A stretch of DNA of 64,000 nt from Gammaproteobacteria bacterium. Lineage in GTDB: Bacteria > Pseudomonadota > Gammaproteobacteria > Nevskiales > Nevskiaceae. The translations under genes and the position numbers were made by a program. The DNA is taken from NCBI GenBank assembly GCA_026398875.1, contig JAPLSB010000021.1, forward strand, positions 1-64,000. The letters run 5' to 3'. Of the stretch, positions 45,239 to 59,967 are shown in pieces (within the stretch, counting starts at the first letter, position 1; each line of letters opens with the position of its first letter). The notes below the pieces were generated by a model. The model made no database searches. It was not told the DNA's origin and saw only the letters and a list, made by a program, of their open reading frames with translations.

Positions 45239-46441
45239 GTGCCCGGCCTGCCGGAGCCGGTCGTGCGGATCGTCAGCCTGCCAACTGTCGTGCTGTCGCC
45301 GCCGGCTGCGCCGCTGCCGGCCGGCCTGCGCACGGCGAGCGTCGATCCGGCCGTGGTGCTGCAGGCCGCGGCCGTGGTCGCCGCCACGCCGTGGACGGCG
45401 CTTGATCACCTCGCGGCCGACCGCGCGCCGATGTCGGTGCCTTCGTCGCCGGTCGTGCCGCCGGCAGTGCCACCGCTGTCGCCGGTGGCGCCGGCCGCCG
45501 CTGCGGTCGCGGCGCTGCTGGCCCCGGTGTCATCGGCGACAGGCGCACTGCCGGTGGTCCCTGGTGCTGCGGGGCCGACAGCGGGATGGACTGCCGGATG
45601 GGCGGCGGCACGGCCAGCGGCGGATCGCCTGACCTTGTCGCCAGCGACTGTTGCCTTGCCGCCCGACCCGGCCGCGGCGGGCCGTCCGGCTGCCGCGCTG
45701 ATGCTGGACCTGCTGGGCGGGCTGACCGGCGAGCCGGCCAGTCGCCTGCATCTGCTGGCGGCCGGCGGGCCGGATCTGGCCGCTGCGACCGCTACTGTGA
45801 CGCCGGCGGCGCGTGGCCCGGGCGAATGGCTGCAGGTGCTGGTGCGCGGCATCGTCCACGGCCTCGACGAGCGCCAGGTCGACGTCACGCTGGGCCTGAG
45901 CCTGCAGCGCCAGACCGGCCCAGTGCCGGTCGATGCGACGCGGCTCGAGCTGATTCGCGCGACGCTGGAGCAGCTGGCGCAGGCGACCGTCGATCTCGAC
46001 TACCCCGGCTCGGCGGCGGCGCTGGCCGGTCACAGCCTGCGCTTCCAGGCGGTGCTCGATCCGGCCGGGCTGTGGCCGATGCAGAGCTTCCTGCTGTCCG
46101 GGCTGCTGATCCTCGGGCCGGCGCGCGAGGCTGCCGCGCCGACCGACACGCCCGATGCCGCCGAGGCCTGTGACGCCGATGACGCCGCCGACGGTGACGA
46201 TCACCAGACGCCGGCGGACGACGAGGCGACGGAACCGGAGGACTCCGAGTGCGATGAAGCGGCTCTGGCCGTGCCGGCCGCGTCCGAACTGTCGGCCGAT
46301 GGCGGCCCGCCGCTGATCAGCGCCCGTCAGTGGCTGGATCTGGAACTGCGGCACTGGCGCCGCCAGCTGCGGTCCTGGATGCAGCTGCCGATGGCGACAC
46401 TGCCGCCCGTGCCGGGATCGATGGCGCAGCGGGGCCGATAA
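45239..46441 (+). CDS. Unrecognised Ala/Pro-rich protein (400 aa)
   Basis: I do not recognise this protein. The 400-residue frame starts at GTG 45239 (other weak starts are possible). The first 190 residues are low-complexity Ala, Pro, Val and Leu; about residues 190-300 look folded ([29 protein letters not shown] through [12 protein letters not shown]); an acidic stretch follows ([37 protein letters not shown]), then a Trp/Arg-rich end ([20 protein letters not shown]). The layout is a little like hook-length-control proteins, but no diagnostic motif is present. Supporting it as real: an otherwise empty 1.3-kb interval, GC-rich third positions, and a hairpin just after its stop. Confidence 0.55.
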   Translation: MPGLPEPVVRIVSLPTVVLSPPAAPLPAGLRTASVDPAVVLQAAAVVAATPWTALDHLAADRAPMSVPSSPVVPPAVPPLSPVAPAAAAVAALLAPVSSATGALPVVPGAAGPTAGWTAGWAAARPAADRLTLSPATVALPPDPAAAGRPAAALMLDLLGGLTGEPASRLHLLAAGGPDLAAATATVTPAARGPGEWLQVLVRGIVHGLDERQVDVTLGLSLQRQTGPVPVDATRLELIRATLEQLAQATVDLDYPGSAAALAGHSLRFQAVLDPAGLWPMQSFLLSGLLILGPAREAAAPTDTPDAAEACDADDAADGDDHQTPADDEATEPEDSECDEAALAVPAASELSADGGPPLISARQWLDLELRHWRRQLRSWMQLPMATLPPVPGSMAQRGR

Positions 46442-46443
46442 CG

Positions 46444-46472
46444 CAGCAGGCCCGCACGTGGCGGGCCTGCTG
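46444..46472. terminator. Hairpin between the unknown gene and gltD
   Basis: A 12-bp stem (46444-46455 with 46461-46472) with a 5-nt loop sits between convergent genes. It has no T tract, so it is a weaker or Rho-assisted terminator candidate. Confidence 0.5.
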
Positions 46473-46493
46473 GAACACGGTGCTGCGCGGCGA

Positions 46494-47957
46494 TCAGCGC
46501 GGCAGGTCGGAACTGCCCATCAGGAACTGGTCGACCTCGCGGGCCGCCTGGCGGCCTTCGCGGATCGCCCAGACCACCAGCGACTGGCCGCGACGCATGT
46601 CGCCGGCGGCGAACACCTTGTCGACGTTGGTCTTGTAGCAGCCCTCGCCATCGGTGGTCGCCTTGGCATTGCCGCGCGCGTCCTTGTCGACGCCGAAGGC
46701 CTCGACCACCGAGCCGACCGGCGACACGAAACCCATCGCCAGCAGCACCAGGTCGGCCTTCATCTCGAACTCGGAGCCGGGGATCTCCTGCATCTTGCCG
46801 TCCTTCCATTCGAGGCGGCAGGCGATCAGCTTCTCGACCTTGCCGTTGGCGCCCTCGAAGCGCTTGGTGGCGACCGACCAGTCGCGCTTGCAGCCTTCCT
46901 CGTGGGACGAGGAGGTGCGCAGCTTGGTCGGCCAGTACGGCCACACCAGCGGCTTGTTCTCGGTCTCCGGCGGCTGCGGCAGCAGTTCGAACTGGGCCAC
47001 GCTTTCCGCGCCGTGACGGTTGGAGGTGCCGACGCAGTCGGAGCCGGTGTCACCGCCGCCGATCACGACCACGTGCTTGCCATCGGCGCGCAGCTGGTTC
47101 TTGACCTTGTCGCCGGCGTCGACGCGGTTCTGCTGCGGCAGGAATTCCATCGCGAAATGGATGCCCTTCAGCTCGCGGCCCGGCACCGGCAGATCGCGCG
47201 GCAGCTCCGAGCCGCCGGTCAGCAGCACGGCGTCGAACTGCGCCTTCAGCTCGTCCGGGCTGATCGTGTCCTTGGCCAGATTGGTGACCGTGGTGCCCTT
47301 GGTGTTGGCGACACAGACGCCGGTGCGGAACTCGACACCTTCGGCCTTCAGCTGTTCCAGGCGGCGATCGACCACTTCCTTGTTCAGCTTGAAGCCGGGG
47401 ATGCCGTAGCGGAGCAGGCCGCCCGGGCGATCGTTCTTCTCGAACACGGTCACGTCATGGCCGGCGCGCGCCAGCTGCTGCGCGGCGGCAAGCCCGGCCG
47501 GGCCGGAGCCGACGACGGCGACCTTCTTGCCGGTCTTCACGGCAGCCGGCTGCGCCACGATCCAGCCGTTGGCCCAGCCCTTCTCGACGATGAAGTTCTC
47601 GATCGACTTGATGCCGACCGGATCGTTGTTGACGTTCAGCGTGCAGGCGGCTTCGCAGGGTGCCGGGCAGACGCGGCCGGTGAATTCCGGGAAGTTGTTG
47701 GTGGAGTGCAGCGTGTCGAGCGCGTTCCGGTAGTCGGCCGTGTAAACGAGGTCGTTCCAGTCCGGAATGATGTTGTTGACCGGGCAGCCGGTCATGCAGA
47801 ACGGCGTGCCGCAGTTCATGCAGCGGGCGGACTGGGTCTTGGCTTTCTCGTCTTCGAGAACCAGGACGAATTCCTTGTAGTTCTTCACACGCTCGGGAAC
47901 CGGGAGGTAGGCCTCCTTCTGGCGGGGGTACTCGATGAAGCCGGTGGTCTTGCCCAT
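46494..47957 (-). CDS. gltD: Glutamate synthase (NADPH) small subunit
   Basis: The small subunit passes electrons from NADPH via FAD and two [4Fe-4S] clusters to the large subunit. In 487 residues the cluster cysteines are in [19 protein letters not shown] and [17 protein letters not shown]-binding [21 protein letters not shown] and NADPH-binding [15 protein letters not shown] follow. It is downstream of gltB and of a small exported-protein gene, 58 nt from the latter, in what appears to be one operon. Confidence 0.97.
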   Translation of the reverse strand: MGKTTGFIEYPRQKEAYLPVPERVKNYKEFVLVLEDEKAKTQSARCMNCGTPFCMTGCPVNNIIPDWNDLVYTADYRNALDTLHSTNNFPEFTGRVCPAPCEAACTLNVNNDPVGIKSIENFIVEKGWANGWIVAQPAAVKTGKKVAVVGSGPAGLAAAQQLARAGHDVTVFEKNDRPGGLLRYGIPGFKLNKEVVDRRLEQLKAEGVEFRTGVCVANTKGTTVTNLAKDTISPDELKAQFDAVLLTGGSELPRDLPVPGRELKGIHFAMEFLPQQNRVDAGDKVKNQLRADGKHVVVIGGGDTGSDCVGTSNRHGAESVAQFELLPQPPETENKPLVWPYWPTKLRTSSSHEEGCKRDWSVATKRFEGANGKVEKLIACRLEWKDGKMQEIPGSEFEMKADLVLLAMGFVSPVGSVVEAFGVDKDARGNAKATTDGEGCYKTNVDKVFAAGDMRRGQSLVVWAIREGRQAAREVDQFLMGSSDLPR

Positions 47958-48015
47958 CTGTTGTTGCCTCGGTGAAAAGTGCGAATTCGGGTGTGTCGGG
48001 CGCCGTCGGCCGGCG

Positions 48016-48588
48016 TCAGTCGAAGCTCAGACTCTTGAACAGCGCCGCGATGCGGTTCTTCTCGGCCTCGTCGAGCGCGCCCTGGTAGTGGTTTAGCGCC
48101 ACCTTGACGATGCGGTTGCGCTGGATCGCCACCAGCGAGCTTTCCTGCGTCACCTTGCCGCCGCCGTCGATCAGCGCGACGTACTGGAAGACGTCGAGCC
48201 CGCCGACCTTGGCCTTGCTGACCGTGGCGATCTCGATCTCGACGTCTTCGCCGACCTCGATCTCCTCCGGCAGGCTGGACTCGACCATCAGTTCGGCGAA
48301 CTGCTTCTGCGCATCGGCGGTGTCGAGCCGCGCCAGGAAGGCCTTGTTGCCGCCCTTGGCCGCTTCGCCGGTGCGTTCCGGCGAGTAGTCGATCTGCACC
48401 TGCACCGGCGTCTTGCAGTCCCGGCAGCGCAGGATCAGCGCGCCATCCTGGCCCGGCTGCAGGTCCCAGCCCTCGGCATCGATCGAATACAGACCCGGCC
48501 GCTTGTAGATCTCGGCAGCCACGGCGCTGCCCGCCGTGGTGACGGCGAGCAGGCTGGCGATCAGTACGGCCTTGAGCGGTCGGTTCAT
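48016..48588 (-). CDS. Unrecognised exported protein between gltB and gltD
   Basis: The 190-residue protein has a clear signal peptide ([25 protein letters not shown], cleavage near residue 25). The mature part begins [40 protein letters not shown], with a CxxC pair (Cys55, Cys58). An acidic region ([13 protein letters not shown]) and a C-terminal helix ending [12 protein letters not shown] follow. It is probably periplasmic. I know no function for it. Its place between two subunits of a cytoplasmic enzyme, 80 nt from gltB and 58 nt from gltD, is odd and suggests co-expression with nitrogen assimilation. The ATG at 48588 is set by the signal peptide; the Shine-Dalgarno is weak. Confidence 0.75.
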   Translation of the reverse strand: MNRPLKAVLIASLLAVTTAGSAVAAEIYKRPGLYSIDAEGWDLQPGQDGALILRCRDCKTPVQVQIDYSPERTGEAAKGGNKAFLARLDTADAQKQFAELMVESSLPEEIEVGEDVEIEIATVSKAKVGGLDVFQYVALIDGGGKVTQESSLVAIQRNRIVKVALNHYQGALDEAEKNRIAALFKSLSFD

Positions 48589-48668
48589 GTGGCGTGTGTT
48601 CCGTGAGGTGGCGTCGCCCGGTGGCGGCAGCGCAGCCTGCCACGACCGGGCACCGCCGTTCACGTCAT

Positions 48669-53396
<4,728 letters not shown>

Positions 53397-53443
53397 GGCT
53401 GACCGTACTCGGGATCTTGCGGAGAAATTGAGCGTACTGCGCC

Positions 53444-53458
53444 GCAACATCAATGCCA
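53444..53458 (-). promoter_or_regulatory. Sigma-54-like promoter upstream of gltB
   Basis: On the minus strand TGGCATTGATGTTGC has the GG (-24) and GC (-12) dinucleotides at the correct 12-nt spacing, about 48 nt before the gltB ATG. The same bases also read as a sigma-70-like TTGGCA-N17-TACGCT, so assignment is uncertain. Confidence 0.35.
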
Positions 53459-53479
53459 AGCCCATTTCCCGCAAAATAA

Positions 53480-53546
53480 TTGGGGTCAGATACAAATTAA
53501 TTCGCTGAGCGGACGGCGCTCGCTGAATTTGGGGACAGAACAAAAT
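53480..53546. repeat. Direct repeats and hairpin next to the REP-associated transposase
   Basis: TTGGGGTCAGATACAAATT (53480-53498) and TTGGGGACAGAACAAAAT (53529-53546) are near-identical direct repeats flanking an imperfect hairpin (GAGCG with CGCTC). They follow the 3' end of the transposase gene. GGGGTCAGA-type sequences are commonly seen beside RAYT genes in proteobacteria. Confidence 0.65.
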
Positions 53547-53586
53547 CTGCCGCAAGTCCGCCAAGACGCTGAGGATTCGCCGCCAG

Positions 53587-54294
53587 TCACGTTGTCGGGG
53601 CGCGCGGTTTTCGCGAAACGGGCCTGCCGGCGCGACCGCGTGTCATCCGACGATCGGTCTTCCCTTCCAGTTCGCCGAGGAAGTCTCGGTCGCCGAGCGC
53701 CCAGCCCTTCAGTGCCGAGTCGGTCAGTGCCTGTTGCTGGTCGGCGGCGATGCCTTGCTGCACCAGGCCGGCATAGGCCGCTTCCCGTGCGAACGGCGTG
53801 TTGCCAAGCGCCCAGGCCAGCGGATGCGGCGTGACCAGCCGGTCCTGTACCTGTCCGATGTAGTGCCGATGGCTGGACCAGCGATGGTCGGCCGGCTTCT
53901 GCACCATTCCGGCACGCACCGGATTGAGGTCGATGTACGCCATGCAGGCCAGCAGATAGCGATCCGTCTGCACCAGCGTCGAGCGGTAACGGCCTTCCCA
54001 CAGCGTGCCGGTGCGGCCGTGGCGGCGGTTGAACAGCTGCACGTAACGCCGGCCGACCGCCTGCATCATCAGCGGCAGGCCGCGATCGGTGGATGGTGTG
54101 GCCAGCAGATGGAAGTGGTTGTCCATCAGCACCCAGGCGTGGATGGCCACCTTGTCGCGCGTCGCGTATTCGCTGAGCAGGCCCAGCAGGGTGGTCCGGT
54201 CCTGATCGTCGACGAACACCGGCTGCCGGTTGTTGCCCCGCTGGATGACGTGGTGCGGATAGCCAGTGACAGTGAGGCGTGGAAGGCGGGCCAT
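53587..54294 (-). CDS. REP-associated tyrosine transposase (RAYT, Y1_Tnp)
   Basis: RAYTs are single-domain HUH-type nucleases that process and spread REP hairpins but are usually stably inherited. The 235-residue protein starts [27 protein letters not shown], has the metal-binding HFH in [13 protein letters not shown], and the catalytic tyrosine region [23 protein letters not shown], followed by [14 protein letters not shown]. It lies between gltB and dgt, ending 190 nt from the gltB start and beginning 13 nt from the dgt stop. The C-terminal 30 residues are basic and variable. Confidence 0.92.
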   Translation of the reverse strand: MARLPRLTVTGYPHHVIQRGNNRQPVFVDDQDRTTLLGLLSEYATRDKVAIHAWVLMDNHFHLLATPSTDRGLPLMMQAVGRRYVQLFNRRHGRTGTLWEGRYRSTLVQTDRYLLACMAYIDLNPVRAGMVQKPADHRWSSHRHYIGQVQDRLVTPHPLAWALGNTPFAREAAYAGLVQQGIAADQQQALTDSALKGWALGDRDFLGELEGKTDRRMTRGRAGRPVSRKPRAPTT

Positions 54295-54307
54295 GGGCGC
54301 GACCGGC

Positions 54308-55447
54308 TCAGCGCAGCTGTTTCAGGTCGTAGAGGCGGGCGTGTTCTTCGGCGGCATATCGGTCGGTCATGCCGGCGATGTAGTCGGCGACCACGCGCGC
54401 CCGGCCGGCATCGCCATCGGCCTTCACCGCGGCGCTCTGGAACTCCGGCGGCAGCAGCCGCAGATCGCCGAACAGCGCTTCGAACAGCTCGCGGACGATG
54501 CGCCGTGCCTTGTACATCACCCGGTAGACGGCGTGATGCCGATACAAGTGCTCGTACAGGAAGCGCTTCAGGTCGCGGTTGTCACGCTGCATCGCGTCGC
54601 TGAAGGCGACCAGCGCTTCGGGATGGGCGCGAACCGCGTCGATGTCGGCCGGACGCGCTTCGGCCAGCCGCTTGCCGGTTTCATCGTGCAGGTCGATGAC
54701 CAGCGCATTGATCATCCGGCGGATCGTTTCGTGGCGCAGCTGGCGCGGCGTCAGCGCCGTGTAGCGGGCCGTCACTTCGGCGTGGAAGCGCGCGAACAGC
54801 GGCACGTCGAGCAGCTTGTCCACGGTCAGGATGCCGGCGCGCAGGCCGTCATCGACGTCGTGATTGTTGTAGGCGATCTGGTCGGCGACGTTGGTCAATT
54901 GCGCTTCCAGACCGGGCTGGCGTTTGGTCAGGAAGCGCTCGCCAACCGGTCCCAGCGCGACCGCTCGCGCCTGCGAGCAGTGCTTGAGAATGCCTTCGCG
55001 GGTTTCGAAGCTCAGGTTCAGCCCGGTGAATTCGGCGTACTTGTCTTCCAGTTCGTCGACCACGCGCAAGCTTTGCGCGTTGTGCTCGAAGCCGCCGAAG
55101 GCCTTCATGCAGTCGTCCAGCGCATCCTGGCCGGCATGCCCGAACGGCGTGTGGCCGAGGTCATGCGCCAGTGCGATCGCTTCGCTCAGGTCTTCATTCA
55201 GGTGCAGGCCGCGCGCCAGGCTGCGGGCGATCTGCGCGACTTCCAGCGAATGGGTCAGCCGGTTGCGATAGAGATCGCCCTCGTGGCTGACAAACACCTG
55301 CGTCTTGTATTCCAGCCGCCGGAACGCCGACGAATGGACGATGCGATCGCGATCGCGCTGGAATTCGCTGCGACCCTGCGGCGGCGCTTCCGGGTGACGG
55401 CGCCCGCGCGAACGGTCTTCCCGTGCCGCGTACGGCGCGAGTGTCAT
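54308..55447 (-). CDS. dgt: Deoxyguanosinetriphosphate triphosphohydrolase-like protein
   Basis: HD-domain dNTPases of this family split dGTP or other dNTPs to the nucleoside and triphosphate. In 379 residues the HD motif is present as RNRLTHSLEVAQIARSLAR with AHDLGHTPFGHAGQDAL, and the downstream metal ligand is in NVADQIAYNNHDVDDGLRAG. The length fits the type-2, shorter subfamily. The ATG overlaps the aroB stop by 4 nt (ATGA), so it is coupled to the shikimate genes. Confidence 0.93.
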   Translation of the reverse strand: MTLAPYAAREDRSRGRRHPEAPPQGRSEFQRDRDRIVHSSAFRRLEYKTQVFVSHEGDLYRNRLTHSLEVAQIARSLARGLHLNEDLSEAIALAHDLGHTPFGHAGQDALDDCMKAFGGFEHNAQSLRVVDELEDKYAEFTGLNLSFETREGILKHCSQARAVALGPVGERFLTKRQPGLEAQLTNVADQIAYNNHDVDDGLRAGILTVDKLLDVPLFARFHAEVTARYTALTPRQLRHETIRRMINALVIDLHDETGKRLAEARPADIDAVRAHPEALVAFSDAMQRDNRDLKRFLYEHLYRHHAVYRVMYKARRIVRELFEALFGDLRLLPPEFQSAAVKADGDAGRARVVADYIAGMTDRYAAEEHARLYDLKQLR

Positions 55448-56631
55448 GCGGCCTGCGCGGCCGCGCGGCAGAAATGATCGAGCGTGGCGTCGAACGCTGC
55501 CGGATCGAAGTCGGCCGTGGTCATTGCGTCGCCGAGCGTGCGCATCAGCACCAGCCGCAGCTTGCCGGCGGCGACCTTCTTGTCGCGCGCCATCAGGCTG
55601 CGGAAGTCGTCCGGCGTCATGCCGGCGGGTGGCGCAATCGGCAGCCGCGCCCGTTCGATCAGCCGGATGCAGCGTTCGGCATCCGCCGGCTTCAGCCAGC
55701 CAAGGCGCATCGACAGATCGGCCGCCATCGCCAGCCCCAGGCCGACCGCTTCGCCGTGCAGCCAGCTTTCGTAGCGGGTGAAGGTTTCGACTGCGTGGCC
55801 GAACGTGTGCCCCAGGTTCAGCAGCGTGCGCGGGCCGCCGGCCAGCGACTCGCGTTCGTCGAGTGCCACGATGCGCGACTTCAGCGCGCAGCAGCGTTCG
55901 ATGGCTTCGGCCAGCGCGACAGCATCAAGTGCCAGCAGCGCATCGATGTCGCGCTCCAGGCGGGCGAACAGGCCGGCGTCGCCGAGCATCGCGCACTTGA
56001 TCACTTCAGCGAGGCCGGCCGACAGCTCGCGCGGCGGCAGCGTGTTCAGCGTGTCGGTATCGGCAAACACCGCGATCGGCTGATGGAACGCGCCGATCAG
56101 GTTCTTGCCGCGCGCGTGATTGACGCCGGTCTTGCCGCCGACGCTGGAATCGACCTGGCTCAGCAGCGTGGTCGGCATCTGCACGAAGGCGATGCCGCGC
56201 TGGTAGATCGACGCGACGAAGCCGGTCAGGTCGCCGATCACGCCGCCGCCAAGGGCGATCAGGATGCCGTCGCGGGCAATCCGCTGGCTGAGCAGCCAGT
56301 CGAGCACTTCTTCGGCGTTGGCCCAGGTTTTCTGCAGTTCGCCGGCCGGCAGCACGTAGGCGTGCTCGCGGGTCAGGCCCAGGGCATCGAGCACCGGATC
56401 GAGATAGCAGGCGGCGACGTTGACATCGGTGACCACGCGCAACGTCTTGCCGCGCAGTCCCGCATAGGTGTCGGGATCGCCGAGCAGGCCGGCGCCGATG
56501 CTCAAGTCGTAGCTGCGGTCGCCGAGTTCGACGCGCAGCCGCCGGCGCGAGGATTCAGGGTGCCGGTGCGGCGACCGGGCGGACGAAGTGGTCTTCGATC
56601 TCGCGGGCGAGAGCTCGGGCGTTGCGTCCAT
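55444..56631 (-). CDS. aroB: 3-dehydroquinate synthase
   Basis: This is the second enzyme of the shikimate pathway. The protein (about 395 residues from this start) has the NAD-binding [19 protein letters not shown], the substrate loop [23 protein letters not shown] and the zinc ligands in [11 protein letters not shown] and [13 protein letters not shown] with LHGEAVGLG. The start is uncertain. The conserved part begins [15 protein letters not shown], right after the aroK stop; the only ATG nearby (56631) would overlap aroK by 77 nt, and a CTG near 56538 would give the compact form. aroK-aroB-dgt form one transcription unit. Confidence 0.95.
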   Translation of the reverse strand: MDATPELSPARSKTTSSARSPHRHPESSRRRLRVELGDRSYDLSIGAGLLGDPDTYAGLRGKTLRVVTDVNVAACYLDPVLDALGLTREHAYVLPAGELQKTWANAEEVLDWLLSQRIARDGILIALGGGVIGDLTGFVASIYQRGIAFVQMPTTLLSQVDSSVGGKTGVNHARGKNLIGAFHQPIAVFADTDTLNTLPPRELSAGLAEVIKCAMLGDAGLFARLERDIDALLALDAVALAEAIERCCALKSRIVALDERESLAGGPRTLLNLGHTFGHAVETFTRYESWLHGEAVGLGLAMAADLSMRLGWLKPADAERCIRLIERARLPIAPPAGMTPDDFRSLMARDKKVAAGKLRLVLMRTLGDAMTTADFDPAAFDATLDHFCRAAAQAA

Positions 56632-57091
56632 CGGTGTGGACGACGAGGTCGGCGATTTCACGATAAAGAGGATCGCGCAGCGTGAACAGGCGGTGGAGGG
56701 TGTCACGGCGATCCCCGACCTGCAACAGAGGGCGGTTGTCGGTCCGTTCGGTGCGGGCCAGCTGGTGATCGACGCTGGCGTGCAGGTAAACGACGAAGCC
56801 GTGGGCGGCCAGCAGCGCGCGGGAATCGGGGTCCATCACCGCACCGCCGCCGGTCGACAGCACCACGCCTTCGCGCTGCACCAGTTCGGCGATTGCGGCG
56901 CGTTCGCGCTTGCGGAAGCCGGCTTCGCCTTCCTTCTCGAAAATGAAGGCGATGTTGACGCCGGTACGTGCTTCGACTTCCAGGTCGGAGTCGATGAATT
57001 CCATGCGCCGCGCATCGGCGAGGCGCCGACCGACTGTGGTCTTGCCGGCGCCCATCGGGCCGACGAGGTAGATGTTGCGCTTGTTGCTCAC
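56555..57091 (-). CDS. aroK: Shikimate kinase
   Basis: This enzyme phosphorylates shikimate at the 3-position. In 178 residues it starts [24 protein letters not shown] with Walker [10 protein letters not shown], then [32 protein letters not shown] with the shikimate-binding Asp and Arg, and [12 protein letters not shown] (Walker B-like). GTG 57091 gives the family N-terminus; an earlier GTG at 57118 would add 9 residues. It lies 70 nt downstream of pilQ, the order pilQ-aroK-aroB found in many gammaproteobacteria. Confidence 0.95.
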   Translation of the reverse strand: MSNKRNIYLVGPMGAGKTTVGRRLADARRMEFIDSDLEVEARTGVNIAFIFEKEGEAGFRKRERAAIAELVQREGVVLSTGGGAVMDPDSRALLAAHGFVVYLHASVDHQLARTERTDNRPLLQVGDRRDTLHRLFTLRDPLYREIADLVVHTDGRNARALAREIEDHFVRPVAAPAP

Positions 57092-57130
57092 CGGCCCGGA
57101 CACCACGCCTTGACGCACGCCATGAAGAGG

Positions 57131-57154
57131 GTCGGGGCTCGGGCGAGCCCCGAC
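57131..57154. terminator. Hairpin between pilQ and aroK
   Basis: GTCGGGGCTC (57131-57140) pairs with GAGCCCCGAC (57145-57154) around a 4-nt loop, 8 nt after the pilQ stop. There is no long T tract on the minus strand, so it may only attenuate read-through into aroK. Confidence 0.45.
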
Positions 57155-57161
57155 GGGGCGC

Positions 57162-59381
57162 TCAGTTTACCTTCAGGCCTTCGCTGAGGATTTTCGGCGT
57201 GATGAAGATCAAGAGCTCGGTCTTGTTCTGGACCTTGCTCTTGGTGCGGAACAGCACGCCGAGCAGCGGCACGTCGCCGAGCAGCGGCACCTTGGTGACG
57301 CTGTCGTTCGAGCTCTGCTCGTAGATGCCGCCGAGCACGACGGTCTGCCCGTTGTCGACCAGTACCTGAGTGGTGACCTTGCGGGTATCGATCGCCGGTG
57401 CCGAGCCGCCGCCGCTCTGCGCGACATTGGCACCCTGCGAATCGTTGGTCACGGCCAGATCCATGATCACCCGGTTGTCCGGCGTGATCTGCGGCGTGAC
57501 GCTCAAGCTCAGCACCGCCTTCTTGAACTGCACGGCGGTGGCGCCCGAGGACGTGGCGTTCTGGAACGGGATTTCGCGACCCTGCTCGATCGCCGCCTGC
57601 TTGCCGTTGGCGGTGATCACCCGCGGACTCGAAATCACTTCGCCCTTGCCTTCGGACTGCAGCGCGGACAGTTCGAGATCGAGCAGCGAATTGCGGCCGA
57701 GGATCGCCAGCGCGATCGAGCCGGCCGGGTTCACCACCGGCAGGTTGACGTTGTAGCGATCACCGATGGTGCCGGCGGTGGTCGGCGTGCCGCTGGAACC
57801 GCCGATGCTTGGCTGGCCGTTGCCCGAGCCACCGGTGCCCGGCAACGTGGAGTTGGTGCCTTCGCCGGAGCCGCCCACCGATATCAGGCCGCCGTTGCCG
57901 CCGTCGCGGGTGCGCACGCCGTTGACGCCGAGCCGGGCGCCGAAATCGCGCTGGAAGTTCGAGCGGGCGACGACGATGCGCGATTCGATCAACACCTGAC
58001 GAACCGGGATGTCGAGCCGCTGCACAAGCGTGCGGATCTCGCCGAGCTTTTCGCGGGTTTCGAGGACCAGCAGCGTGTTGGTGCGCTCGTCGACCGTGAC
58101 GCTGCCGCGCTCCGACAGCACCGAGTTGTCCTTGGACTTGATCAGCATCGCCAGCTCGCTGGCCTTGGCGTAGTTGACCTGGATGATTTCCGAACGCAGT
58201 GCGGCCAGCTGCACCTTCTGCTTCTCGTTTTCCAGTTCGGCCTTTTCGCGCTGTGCCAGTTCGTCGAGCGGCGCCACCAGGGTGACGTTGCCGCTGGTGC
58301 GGCTGCCGAGACCCTTGGTGCGCAGGATGATGTCCAGCGCCTGATCCCACGGCACGTTCTGCAGGCGCATCGCGATCTGCCCGGTGACCGAATCCGACAC
58401 CACCATGTTGGTCTGGGCGACGTCGGCAATGATCTGCAGCAGCGAGCGCACGTCGATGCTCTGGAAGCTCAGGGAAATCCGCTCGCCGGTGTACTTCGGC
58501 TCCTGGCGCCGCCGCTCCTCGAGCTTGTCCGGCGACACCGGCTGCAGTTCCAGCGTGAACACGTTGGCCGACTGGTAGGCCACCTGCTCGAAATCGCCGG
58601 CAGCGATCGGCGTGACGGTGATCTGCGTGTTGATGCCGTCGCGCGCCGCGTCGATGAACTTCACCGGTGTCGCGAAATCGAGCACGTCGAGGCGCTTGGC
58701 CAGTCGCTCGGGCAGGGCGGTGTCCTTGAAGCGGATGATGACGCGGCCGCCTTCCTCGCGGACATCGACAGCATTGCGGGCATCGGCAAGCGTGATCATC
58801 ACCCGGCCTTCGCCTTTCTCGCCACGGCGGAAGTCGACATCGGAAATCAGCCCCTGACGCGGCGCCGCGGGCGCGGCTGCAGCACTCGCCGGGGCTGACG
58901 CTGCCGGCGCGCTGCGGGTCAGTGAAGCACCTTGGCCCGCGAGTTCGACGAGCACCTTGTTGCCGTCGACGCGCACCTTGTGCGCGGTCAGCGCGGCCAT
59001 CTCGACGACCACCCGCGTGCGGCCGCGCGCTTCGGCAGCCGAGATCGAGCGCACCTGGCCGATGTTGACCTTGCGATAGCGCTCGGTCAGCGCCAGCGTG
59101 GTTTCCGGCAGGTCGATCGACAGCCGCGCCGGCTTGTCGATGCTGAACACCGCCGGCTCCGGCGACGCTGCCGACAAGGTCAGCGTCAGCAGCACGCGAT
59201 CGCCGTCAAGGGCAACGAAGTCCATGTTCTGCAGCGCGCGCGCCGGTTCGGCGCGAACCGGCAGGCTGCCGATGGCCAGCACCAGCACGGCCAGCAGGCC
59301 GGCGATGCGGCGCAGCCAGCCGGTACCGCGCGGCGCGACCCGCGGATGGCGTCCCGGTCCGGCAGAGGTTCGAGTCGACAT
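57162..59381 (-). CDS. pilQ: Type IV pilus secretin PilQ
   Basis: PilQ forms the outer-membrane pore for the pilus. In 739 residues there is a signal peptide (hydrophobic core [16 protein letters not shown]), AMIN-type domains (about 50-290), the secretin N0 and N1 domains ([34 protein letters not shown]), a central Gly/Ser-rich insert ([21 protein letters not shown]) and the secretin core with [27 protein letters not shown] and [11 protein letters not shown] 59381 has GGAG 7 nt upstream; an ATG 18 codons earlier lacks one and would weaken the signal peptide. It is the last gene of pilMNOPQ. Confidence 0.96.
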   Translation of the reverse strand: MSTRTSAGPGRHPRVAPRGTGWLRRIAGLLAVLVLAIGSLPVRAEPARALQNMDFVALDGDRVLLTLTLSAASPEPAVFSIDKPARLSIDLPETTLALTERYRKVNIGQVRSISAAEARGRTRVVVEMAALTAHKVRVDGNKVLVELAGQGASLTRSAPAASAPASAAAAPAAPRQGLISDVDFRRGEKGEGRVMITLADARNAVDVREEGGRVIIRFKDTALPERLAKRLDVLDFATPVKFIDAARDGINTQITVTPIAAGDFEQVAYQSANVFTLELQPVSPDKLEERRRQEPKYTGERISLSFQSIDVRSLLQIIADVAQTNMVVSDSVTGQIAMRLQNVPWDQALDIILRTKGLGSRTSGNVTLVAPLDELAQREKAELENEKQKVQLAALRSEIIQVNYAKASELAMLIKSKDNSVLSERGSVTVDERTNTLLVLETREKLGEIRTLVQRLDIPVRQVLIESRIVVARSNFQRDFGARLGVNGVRTRDGGNGGLISVGGSGEGTNSTLPGTGGSGNGQPSIGGSSGTPTTAGTIGDRYNVNLPVVNPAGSIALAILGRNSLLDLELSALQSEGKGEVISSPRVITANGKQAAIEQGREIPFQNATSSGATAVQFKKAVLSLSVTPQITPDNRVIMDLAVTNDSQGANVAQSGGGSAPAIDTRKVTTQVLVDNGQTVVLGGIYEQSSNDSVTKVPLLGDVPLLGVLFRTKSKVQNKTELLIFITPKILSEGLKVN

Positions 59382-59442
59382 CGGCGTGCTCCAGGACAGC
59401 GGGATTCGGTTGAGGCGGGCAGGACAGGGGTTCATGAGACGT

Positions 59443-59967
59443 TCATTCGGTTGCTGCCAGTGCCGCAGGGCGCTCCAGATAGCCGCCGAAGCCGTCGGGG
59501 ATGATCTCGGTGAGGCTGACTTCGGCTTCGCTGACCTTGTTGATGCGGCCGTAGTTCTGACCCATGTGATCGCCGATGGTGACCCGGTGGATCACCGAAT
59601 CCGGTGCGCGGACCATCGCGTAGGTCTTGCTGTTGAAGGTGACCACGCCGACCAGCCGCAAGGCATCGATCGGGAACTCCTCCAGCGGTTCGCGGCTGCG
59701 GTTCAGATCCGGACGCAGTGCAGTCAGCTCGCCGGCTTCGTTCGGGCGCTGTTCGCCCGGCGAAGTGACGAATGGATCGCGGCGGTTCTCGCCGACGTAG
59801 GCATAGGCCTCGTAAGGCTTCATCTGCGGAATCGGATCGATCTCGCGGCTCTTGCGCGCCTTGACCTCGGCGACCCAGCTTTCCAGCTCGCTCATGTCGC
59901 GGCTGCAGCCGCTCAGCAACAGCGCGGTACCGAGCACGGCGAGCACTGCGCGGCTCCGATGGCTCAT
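59443..59967 (-). CDS. pilP: Type IV pilus lipoprotein PilP
   Basis: PilP connects the inner-membrane PilNO complex to PilQ. In 174 residues the lipobox is LLSGC (Cys21), followed by an extended segment (LESWVAEVKARKSREIDPIPQMKPYEAYAY) that binds PilNO, and a C-terminal beta domain (LRLVGVVTFNSKTYAMVRAPDSVIHRVTIGDHMGQNYGRI). The ATG overlaps the pilO stop by 4 nt. Confidence 0.95.
   Translation of the reverse strand: MSHRSRAVLAVLGTALLLSGCSRDMSELESWVAEVKARKSREIDPIPQMKPYEAYAYVGENRRDPFVTSPGEQRPNEAGELTALRPDLNRSREPLEEFPIDALRLVGVVTFNSKTYAMVRAPDSVIHRVTIGDHMGQNYGRINKVSEAEVSLTEIIPDGFGGYLERPAALAATE

Noticed and set aside
45239..46441. FliK-like hook-length control protein
   Set aside because: The low-complexity start and folded C-terminal part suggested it, but no conserved FliK C-terminal motif is present and no flagellar genes are nearby.
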